Positions 6,389 to 10,970 of a DNA stretch of 10,970 nt are shown in pieces; the stretch's first letter is position 1, and each line of letters starts with the position of its first letter. A model generated the notes under the pieces. The model saw only the letters and a list, made by a program, of their open reading frames with translations. It had not been told where the DNA came from and ran no database searches. Origin of the DNA: Waddliaceae bacterium (GTDB lineage Bacteria > Chlamydiota > Chlamydiia > Chlamydiales > SLFE01); the NCBI GenBank assembly GCA_007124415.1, contig SLFE01000113.1, positions 1-10,970 on the forward strand, given 5' to 3'. The position numbers and the translations under genes are program-made.

Positions 6389-7189
6389 TCAATCCAAATC
6401 CCATTCAAAGTCTTCGGTCGGGGAATCTTGGAGCTCTTCTTGAAAATTTTCTTCATCTTCACGAAGTTGTTGAAAAGCGCAATTTGTACGCGCAAGATCT
6501 TCCATTCGCACGCCAATTACCTTTGCGGGATTGAATTCACTTGGAGTATTCCCGGTTGTTTTACCGTTCGGTTGCGGATTGACGGTTCTTGATAAAAGTG
6601 GGGCCGGTGCATCTTCATTTCTGGGAGGCAGAGGTGGAGGTGGGGGCGGCACTTCTTTATCTCTGGGAGGCAGAGGTGGGGGCGGTGTTTTATCATCTCC
6701 GGGAGACAGAGGAGAAGGGTTTTCGACTGGTTTGGGTTGAGGGAAAGGGGTGTTATTGCTGAATGCGGTCTTATAAATTTTATAAGCCAGGAAGAGTGAA
6801 AGCGTTCCGCCGGCAAGTACCGCTCCCGATATCGCCGTGATGATTACGGCTACCGATAGCACCGAGGGGCAAATGACGGCAAGCCCCGCGCAGGTCACAC
6901 AGGTTGCCGAGAGCGTCAAACCAAGGGCTGCTGAATAGCCCATGATTTTCCAAGGGAATTTTTTGGCGAATCTAGCAACTTTAGATGTTTGATTAAACGT
7001 AGAGCGGGGAATTGGCGAGCTTTTAATATTGGATGCCGGAGGTGTTTGATTATACGTGGAGCGGGGAATTGGCGAGCTTTTAATATTGGATGCCGGTTCG
7101 GGATCAGGAAAAGGCGATAATCTACCTGGATTATTCGCTTCCATTTGTTTTAAAAATAAAGGGTTTTGCAATGGATTTATCGAAGGCAT
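6389..7189 (-). CDS. Putative inclusion-membrane (Inc-like) protein with SxIP repeats and proline-rich, acidic C-terminus
   Basis: No homologue recognised. 266 residues with a modular layout. Residues 33-70 are two tandem 19-residue repeats (ASNIKSSPIPRST...), each with an SPIP motif between basic residues. A basic stretch (70-81) precedes a two-lobed hydrophobic region (about 83-107 and 110-136), the hallmark of chlamydial Inc proteins. Residues 157-194 are three proline-rich units, two containing PPLPPR (171-176, 185-190), the class II SH3-ligand pattern. The C-terminal 23 residues are strongly acidic and end EDFEWDLD. There is no cleavable signal peptide. In an Inc topology both ends would face the host cytosol. 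The ATG at 7189 lacks a clear ribosome site; a second ATG lies at codon 16. The stop is 35 bp before hemC. Type III secretion and host binding are inferred. Confidence 0.65.
   Translation of the reverse strand: MPSINPLQNPLFLKQMEANNPGRLSPFPDPEPASNIKSSPIPRSTYNQTPPASNIKSSPIPRSTFNQTSKVARFAKKFPWKIMGYSAALGLTLSATCVTCAGLAVICPSVLSVAVIITAISGAVLAGGTLSLFLAYKIYKTAFSNNTPFPQPKPVENPSPLSPGDDKTPPPPLPPRDKEVPPPPPPLPPRNEDAPAPLLSRTVNPQPNGKTTGNTPSEFNPAKVIGVRMEDLARTNCAFQQLREDEENFQEELQDSPTEDFEWDLD
6608..6721 (-). repeat. Three imperfect tandem units encoding a proline-rich repeat
   Basis: The coding strand carries three successive related units, giving NPSPLSPGDDKT, PPPPLPPRDKEV and PPPPPPLPPRNEDA. At the DNA level two copies of a CTGGGAGGCAGAGG core (near 6621 and 6663) and a diverged third (near 6698) are seen on the + strand. 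The units differ in proline number, suggesting repeat expansion or contraction within the gene. Confidence 0.75.
6986..7096 (-). repeat. Direct tandem duplication, two 54-bp near-identical copies, period 57 bp
   Basis: Copies at 6986-7039 and 7043-7096 differ at two positions only. They encode two 19-residue units, residues 33-51 and 52-70 of the Inc-like protein. One difference changes Tyr to Phe; the other is silent (an arginine-serine-threonine stretch is kept). The near-identity indicates a recent duplication or ongoing gene conversion. It is in frame, so the protein is preserved. Confidence 0.95.
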
Positions 7190-7259
7190 GATAATTTATA
7201 ATTATTGTTAATCTTTTATAGGAGAATAATATCTATTCTTTGTTAAGAAATTATTAATT

Positions 7260-7265
7260 TATAAT
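7260..7265 (+). promoter_or_regulatory. Candidate -10 element for trxA
   Basis: A perfect TATAAT whose expected start point would give a leader of about 65 bases before trxA. No good -35 lies 16-18 bases upstream (TTCTTT is the best); TTGTTA at 7240-7245 is only 14 bases away. It is therefore either a weak promoter, one helped by a factor, or not used. Confidence 0.35.
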
Positions 7266-7287
7266 AAGAATTTCCTGTGGCCAAAAA

Positions 7288-7304
7288 CATCTCATTTTGA
7301 GATG
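7288..7304 (+). promoter_or_regulatory. Perfect inverted repeat in the trxA leader
   Basis: CATCTCA (7288-7294) and TGAGATG (7298-7304) surround a 3-base TTT loop. It lies between the candidate -10 and the trxA ribosome site, 33 bases before the ATG. It is not followed by a T-run, so it is unlikely to be a terminator. It could be an operator or an mRNA stem; no regulator is identified. Confidence 0.4.
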
Positions 7305-7337
7305 ATGTGTAATGGATGAAATGATAGGAGAGACAAA

Positions 7338-7667
7338 ATGAGCGAAAAAATTAAACATTTAGATGATAGCAACTTTGCAGATGAGACCGCAAGCGGTGTG
7401 ACGCTTGTCGATTTTTACGCCGACTGGTGCGGCCCGTGCCGAATGATGACCCCTGTCGTCGAGGAATTTGCGGATAAAAAAACGGGAGAAATTTCTGTCG
7501 TCAAGGTAGACATTGATGCTTCCCCCTCTGTGACTCAACAGTTCCAGGTAACATCAATTCCCACGCTTGTTCTGCTTAAGGAAGGCAAGCCGATAGCCAA
7601 CTATGTAGGCCTTAAGGATCTTCCTCAGCTCGAAGAGCTCGTAAAGAATTCTCTTGAAAATGCTTAA
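7338..7667 (+). CDS. trxA: Thioredoxin
   Basis: Cytosolic dithiol-disulfide oxidoreductase, 109 residues, the normal length for a bacterial thioredoxin. The redox-active WCGPC lies at 30-34 (C31, C34), the buried aspartate D25 is in VDFYADWC, and the cis-proline is P75 in SIPT. It keeps reductase and peroxidase substrates reduced and is itself recycled by thioredoxin reductase, which is not in this window. AGGAG lies 7 bases before the ATG. It is a single-gene unit here: the Inc-like gene is divergent upstream and the F-box/LRR gene converges downstream, with a shared hairpin starting 10 bases after the stop. In Chlamydia trxA also lies next to spoU/trmL, as recalled, which supports the assignment. 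Confidence 0.97.
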   Translation: MSEKIKHLDDSNFADETASGVTLVDFYADWCGPCRMMTPVVEEFADKKTGEISVVKVDIDASPSVTQQFQVTSIPTLVLLKEGKPIANYVGLKDLPQLEELVKNSLENA

Positions 7668-7676
7668 AAAAATTCA

Positions 7677-7700
7677 ATCCGGCGCTAAAAAGCGCCGGAT
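7677..7700 (-). terminator. Hairpin terminator between convergent trxA and the F-box/LRR gene
   Basis: A perfect 10-bp stem, ATCCGGCGCT (7677-7686) and AGCGCCGGAT (7691-7700), with a 4-base loop. On the minus strand a run of seven T follows within a few bases, so it is a standard terminator for the F-box/LRR gene, whose stop is only 4 bases before the stem. On the + strand the same stem lacks a T-run and may act less efficiently for trxA. Confidence 0.9.
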
Positions 7701-7704
7701 CGCC

Positions 7705-9354
7705 TCAACCGTTGTTGTGCCATTTGCATTTGACAGACTCTTCTCTTATCTTTCCTGTAAACGCATATTTTAAATATTTGCGCAGGTTCATGAATTGCAA
7801 GGAAACGTGTACGACCCTCAAATGGGGACATCTCGTTGTGAGAGTGGCTACCGACTCGACTGTGATATGGGAACACATCCTAAGGTCGACCTCCTCTAGA
7901 AGCCGGCAATGCCGGACAAGAATTTCAATAGCTTCATCCGTAATGCCTTCACAGTAATAAAGTGTTAATTTCCTCAATTTTTGAAGATAAGGAGCCATCA
8001 TTTTGACCATTTCGTCGGTAAGCTGATCGCAGTAGCCGAGATAAAAAGTTTGCAGATTGGGATGCTGTTGAAAAAAAGCTGCAAGGGATTTCCCGTCGTA
8101 CTCTCCAAGAACAGATCCCGTAAATGACATTGCCTTAAAATGCTGACTGCACTTGGCGAGATGATCGAGAAAAAGATGAGATGTGTTGCTGCAGTGTATG
8201 AGATGAATCTCTGACAGGTATTTGAGATTCTCTCCTATGTATTGAATCGTATCGTCTGTAACATGGGAATTCCAGCTTAAGTCGAGTGTTGTCAATTCGG
8301 GGCATCGATCGACGATCAACTTGATTTCTTTTTCAGTAAGTTCCCGCCAGCCTCTAAGATTTAATACTTTAAGATTTCGAAAAATGGTGGAGATAACGTT
8401 TCTGTCCGGGGTGTAGCTATGCGGGAGCTGTAATTCTATTATTTCAGGACATTTGTTACTTACAAATTTGAGTGTGCGGGTCGAAATGACAAAAACATGC
8501 CTCTTGCCATCAAGATACAATGACTTTAGGTTCGGGCAATTTTGAGCTGCCCGCATCAATGCGGCGTTCGTCATTTGGTCGCACCAAATTTTTCGTAATT
8601 TTTGGCAGTATGAAAAAATTTGCATAAACCCGTCATTGTCGACCTTGTGATTATCAAAAAAAATAATTTCTTTTAAATTTGGGCAGTTTTTTGCAATGGA
8701 GTGCAGGCTATTATTGGTGAGGCGATTGCAAGCCGAGAGGTTGATGCTTTCTAGTTGAGGGCAACCTTTAACAAGGGCCTCAATGCCGGTATCTTTAAGT
8801 TTTCTGCAATGGTCGAGGTTGATCTGTTTCAGTCCCGGACAATGCCGGGTGATGATCTTTAAACATTTGTTGTTGATTTTTGTATCGGATAAATCCAGAG
8901 ATTTTAGGGACGTGAATTTCTCGAATTTCTTAATGGCTTTTGTCTTGACCGTTGAGCTCGATATCCATTTCAGTTCTTGAATGTGGGAAAAGTACTCGCA
9001 CACAAGATTGATTCGCCAGGAGCGTATCTGGTGCTTAAATAAATCAAGGCTTTCAATTCGTTTCAAGTGAGCAGAATTATTTTTGAAAAATCTGATCAAA
9101 ACTTCTTGATCGCTAATAATGTGCCCGGAAAGGTCGAGGACAATTTTGAGGCCTGTTCTGGCAATAATTTCAAAACAGGGAAAAAAATACGGGTCTCGGG
9201 TGATTCTGTAGAAATGTCTGCTTACTAGAGACAGGTTTAGAAAGTCACGGGGATTTTCCAGACAGCGTTGAAATATTTGAATGAGGACCTCATCAGGAAG
9301 CTTATTTAAAAAAAAATCAGGAACTGAAAGAATACGCGAATTGACCGGATTCAT
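7705..9354 (-). CDS. F-box and leucine-rich-repeat protein, probable host-directed effector
   Basis: 549 residues with an F-box at about 17-57 (LPDEVLIQIFQRCL, then LNLSLVSRHFYRITRDP). This is followed by roughly 13 cysteine-type LRRs of about 26 residues from around 125 to 520, each of the form CPxLxxIxLxxCxxLTDxxIxxL, as in eukaryotic FBXL/AMN1 proteins. In eukaryotes the F-box binds Skp1 and the LRRs bind the protein to be ubiquitinated. An intracellular bacterium has no such ligase, so action in the host after secretion is inferred. ATG 9354 is chosen because GGAGG lies 5 bases upstream; a TTG four codons earlier is less likely. No signal peptide or membrane segment is seen. It lies 35 bp after trmL on the same strand with no obvious promoter between. 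It is visibly more A+T-rich than clpC or hemC. Confidence 0.88.
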   Translation of the reverse strand: MNPVNSRILSVPDFFLNKLPDEVLIQIFQRCLENPRDFLNLSLVSRHFYRITRDPYFFPCFEIIARTGLKIVLDLSGHIISDQEVLIRFFKNNSAHLKRIESLDLFKHQIRSWRINLVCEYFSHIQELKWISSSTVKTKAIKKFEKFTSLKSLDLSDTKINNKCLKIITRHCPGLKQINLDHCRKLKDTGIEALVKGCPQLESINLSACNRLTNNSLHSIAKNCPNLKEIIFFDNHKVDNDGFMQIFSYCQKLRKIWCDQMTNAALMRAAQNCPNLKSLYLDGKRHVFVISTRTLKFVSNKCPEIIELQLPHSYTPDRNVISTIFRNLKVLNLRGWRELTEKEIKLIVDRCPELTTLDLSWNSHVTDDTIQYIGENLKYLSEIHLIHCSNTSHLFLDHLAKCSQHFKAMSFTGSVLGEYDGKSLAAFFQQHPNLQTFYLGYCDQLTDEMVKMMAPYLQKLRKLTLYYCEGITDEAIEILVRHCRLLEEVDLRMCSHITVESVATLTTRCPHLRVVHVSLQFMNLRKYLKYAFTGKIREESVKCKWHNNG

Positions 9355-9389
9355 AAAAGCCTCCAACGTTTTGCCGATTGTAGGCGAAT

Positions 9390-9857
9390 TTAATAATTAT
9401 GAGTCTGTAAATTTTGTCTGATGGCCTCATAGAGTCCGATTCCTACGGACGTAGCTAAATTCAAACATCTTGCGTTGGCAGTCATTGGGATTTTGACGCA
9501 TCGGTCGGGCCATTTTTCATGAAATTGACAGGGGAGCCCTTGAGTTTCCGAGCCGAATACTAGTTGGGCGTTTTCAGGGTACTCGATTTCATAGTGAAGT
9601 TTTTCCGCTTTGCTGGAGAAAAAGTAAAAAGGGCGGCCTCCTCCGAGAAGGTATGTCTCAAGATCCTCATGCTCAGTGATTTTTACTTCCTTCCAGTAAT
9701 CCAGTCCGGCTCTTTTGAGCTGCCTGTCGCCGGTTTGAAAGCCAAGAGGAGTAATTAGGGTGAGGGAACATCCTGTCACGGAGCAGGTTCTGACAATGTT
9801 TCCCGTATTCTGGGGAATTTGAGGCTGAAAGAGGATAATTTCGAGATTATGATTCAT
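9390..9857 (-). CDS. trmL: tRNA (cytidine(34)-2'-O)-methyltransferase, SPOUT family
   Basis: Small SPOUT methyltransferase (YibK/TrmL; spoU in older chlamydial annotation) that methylates the ribose of the wobble base of certain leucine tRNAs using S-adenosylmethionine. 155 residues, the standard compact length. The three SPOUT motifs are present: QNTGNIVRTC near the start, LVFGSETQGLP in the middle, and IPMTANARCLNLATSVGIGLYEA, whose trefoil knot forms the cofactor pocket. ATG 9857 is preferred; an in-frame GTG two codons earlier (9863) is possible, and lies exactly 5 bases after a TATAAT. No strong ribosome site precedes either. It is upstream of and co-directional with the F-box/LRR gene and divergent from the second LRR gene. 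Confidence 0.94.
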   Translation of the reverse strand: MNHNLEIILFQPQIPQNTGNIVRTCSVTGCSLTLITPLGFQTGDRQLKRAGLDYWKEVKITEHEDLETYLLGGGRPFYFFSSKAEKLHYEIEYPENAQLVFGSETQGLPCQFHEKWPDRCVKIPMTANARCLNLATSVGIGLYEAIRQNLQTHNY

Positions 9858-9868
9858 TTTCACTTCAA

Positions 9869-9896
9869 ATTATAATGGAAAACGATTAAATCTGAA
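9869..9896. promoter_or_regulatory. Candidate divergent promoter with palindromic -10 between trmL and the second LRR gene
   Basis: The 8-bp palindrome ATTATAAT (9869-9876) supplies a perfect TATAAT on each strand. On the minus strand a TTCAGA (9891-9896) lies 16 bases upstream of it, giving a trmL transcript with almost no leader. On the + strand the -35 is poor (TTATGA at 18 bases), and the resulting leader of about 35 bases contains the ribosome site of the LRR gene. The whole intergenic space is 60 bp. Confidence 0.45.
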
Positions 9897-9917
9897 ATAA
9901 AGAGAGAGGATTCTTGC

Positions 9918-10544
9918 ATGGAAGAAAAGCCCGAAAAGCCGGTAAGCGGCAAAATAGAGAAAAAAAAGGAAAAGGAAGAAGATTTGGGTGGGCTTGGCGA
10001 TGTGGGCCCGGGCATGGCGGGCCTTGCCGATATCTTTGGCAGCCTTTTTTCCGGAGGCGACGAGGCAGGCTCCGGGCAAAAAGTCATTCCGTCGAAAGTT
10101 ACAGGAAAGTCCTTTACGCACTGGAGTGAGTTAACTTACCTGAAAGAATTGAAATTGAAGCATTGTCCCAAGCTTTCCGATAAGGATTTGAAAGCGCTAG
10201 CCAATCTTACGAATTTGGAAGTGTTGGATTTGAGCGGGTCGAATATAACCGGTAACGTTTTCAAATACACTAAGGATTTTACCTCTGTGCGTGAAGTGAT
10301 AATGCTCAATTGCCCCCGTTTGTCCGATAAAGGTCTTAAGCACTTGAATCATCTGCCTAATCTCGAGGTGTTGAAAATCTCGGGCGCCGATATTACAGGG
10401 GTCTGTTTTAAAGATTGGAAATCTTTGAAATACCTTAGGGAATTAAGCATCACCGGCTGTCCAAGGCTTATAGATAAAAATCTTCGGTATCTCAACGAAC
10501 TCAAATCTTTGGAGAAACTCGATTTATCGGGCGTTATTGGATAA
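9918..10544 (+). CDS. Leucine-rich-repeat protein, possibly truncated at the C-terminus
   Basis: 208 residues. Residues 1-22 are Lys/Glu-rich and 23-53 glycine-rich with a short hydrophobic segment (GLADIFGSLFSGG). Residues 69-208 are LRRs in a double-repeat pattern of about 50 residues: LKELKLKHCPKLSDKDLKAL, then LEVLDLSGSNITG, repeated twice more. The third unit stops at LDLSGVIG, part-way through the LSGxxITG element seen in the first two, and its stop codon lies inside the 3' end of aspS (11-bp overlap, opposite strand). A GAGGA ribosome site lies 7 bases before the ATG. There is no F-box, signal peptide or membrane segment. Related in repeat style to the larger F-box/LRR protein nearby, so a host-directed role is possible, but function is unknown. 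Confidence 0.8.
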   Translation: MEEKPEKPVSGKIEKKKEKEEDLGGLGDVGPGMAGLADIFGSLFSGGDEAGSGQKVIPSKVTGKSFTHWSELTYLKELKLKHCPKLSDKDLKALANLTNLEVLDLSGSNITGNVFKYTKDFTSVREVIMLNCPRLSDKGLKHLNHLPNLEVLKISGADITGVCFKDWKSLKYLRELSITGCPRLIDKNLRYLNELKSLEKLDLSGVIG

Positions 10545-10970
10545 CTTTGATCCCTAATTCCATCAGTTGTTTGTGATCGACCGCTGCCGGGCTCTCCATC
10601 ATGAGGTCCGCTGCTTTTTGCGTTTTTGGAAAGGCGATAACATCTCGGATGTTGTCGGTGTTGGTCAAGATCATAATGAGCCTGTCCAGGCCGAGGGCGA
10701 TGCCGAGATGGGGTGGGGTGCCGTATTTTAGGGCTTCGATAAAAAAGCCGAAGCGCTGTGCGAGGTCTTCTTCCGAGAGATCAAGAAGTTCAAAAATCCT
10801 GTGTTGCAGGTCGCTGTCGTGAATTCTTTGAGATCCCGAACCGATTTCATAGCCGTTTAAAACAAGGTCGTAGCTCGACGACCGCACTTTCAACGGGTCG
10901 GAGTCAAGCAGGGGTATATCCTCTTCCAGGGGAGAGGTGAACGGATGGTGCTCCGTTTCTAATTGATGGC
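10534..10970 (-). CDS. aspS: Aspartyl-tRNA synthetase, C-terminal part (5' end missing)
   Basis: Class II synthetase that charges aspartate onto tRNA. The frame is open to the right edge of the window, so only the last 144 or so codons are present. Visible are the bacterial-type active-site segment HHPFTSP, YDLVLNGYEIGSGSQRIH, class II motif 3 (GIALGLDRL, with the ATP-binding arginine) and the C-terminal IRDVIAFPKTQKAADLM. The end is complete and of normal type. From memory, aspS lies near trxA and spoU/trmL in Chlamydia too, with mip between; here an LRR gene takes that place and runs 11 bp into the aspS 3' end from the opposite strand. No terminator is seen between the convergent genes. Confidence 0.96.
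   Translation of the reverse strand, partial: HQLETEHHPFTSPLEEDIPLLDSDPLKVRSSSYDLVLNGYEIGSGSQRIHDSDLQHRIFELLDLSEEDLAQRFGFFIEALKYGTPPHLGIALGLDRLIMILTNTDNIRDVIAFPKTQKAADLMMESPAAVDHKQLMELGIKVIQ

Larger units (their letters stand above)
7190..7337. other. A+T-rich divergent intergenic region between the Inc-like gene and trxA
   Basis: 148 bp without a gene. Towards trxA it holds a perfect TATAAT at 7260-7265, a hairpin at 7288-7304 and a good ribosome site. Towards the Inc-like gene no convincing -35/-10 pair with normal spacing was found, although TTAACA and several TATAAA-like hexamers occur on the minus strand. No ribosome site precedes the Inc-like ATG. Confidence 0.6.

Noticed and set aside
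6531..6740. Glycine-rich open frame on the + strand
   Set aside because: It is the complement of the proline-rich repeats; glycine codons are simply the reverse of proline codons.
6986..7096. Direct repeats as a CRISPR array
   Set aside because: Only two copies, 3 bp apart, in frame within a coding region; there is no spacer structure.
9357..9366. TTG start four codons upstream for the F-box/LRR gene
   Set aside because: This TTG overlaps the GGAGG that is correctly spaced for the ATG at 9354.

Overview
The window is chlamydial chromosome. The run ptsN-HTH, ptsN, dut, accD, sodA, with clpC and hemC at its edges, and the run trxA, trmL, aspS both match, from memory, conserved neighbourhoods of Chlamydia trachomatis (around CT286-CT299 and CT539-CT542). 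Intact heme genes, an F-box protein and large leucine-rich-repeat (LRR) proteins point to an environmental, amoeba- or arthropod-associated member of the Chlamydiales (Waddlia, Parachlamydia, Simkania or Criblamydia type) rather than Chlamydia itself. The genus cannot be fixed from the sequence alone.

Left block (1-6353): the 3' end of clpC on the + strand converges on a minus-strand cluster. The cluster reads accD > dut > ptsN > HTH-ptsN, with its own candidate promoter upstream of accD. Before it, and separated by a clear terminator at 4398-4431, lies a second minus-strand operon, hemC > hemD > sodA. hemC and hemD overlap by 25 bp, and hemC is short, lacking the usual C-terminal cofactor domain.

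Junction (6389-7337): a 266-residue protein with the layout of a chlamydial inclusion-membrane (Inc) protein sits between the two conserved blocks. It has a duplicated N-terminal SxIP-containing repeat, a double hydrophobic segment, a repeated proline-rich region with SH3-ligand motifs, and an acidic tail containing a tryptophan. It is the best candidate here for an undescribed host-directed protein. A 148-bp A+T-rich region separates it from trxA.

Right block (7338-10970): trxA (+) converges on an A+T-rich F-box/LRR gene (-), sharing a strong hairpin at 7677-7700. That gene lies 35 bp downstream of trmL and may be co-transcribed with it. A 60-bp divergent region with a palindromic -10 element separates trmL from a second, shorter LRR gene (+). 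The second LRR gene ends part-way through a repeat and overlaps the 3' end of aspS by 11 bp. The mip gene, which I recall lying between spoU/trmL and aspS in C. trachomatis, is absent.

Overall the window is a housekeeping backbone (proteolysis, fatty-acid initiation, dUTP removal, heme synthesis, redox defence, tRNA modification and charging). Three probable host-interaction genes occupy the places where conserved gene order breaks. No tRNA, rRNA, CRISPR array, insertion sequence or origin was seen.
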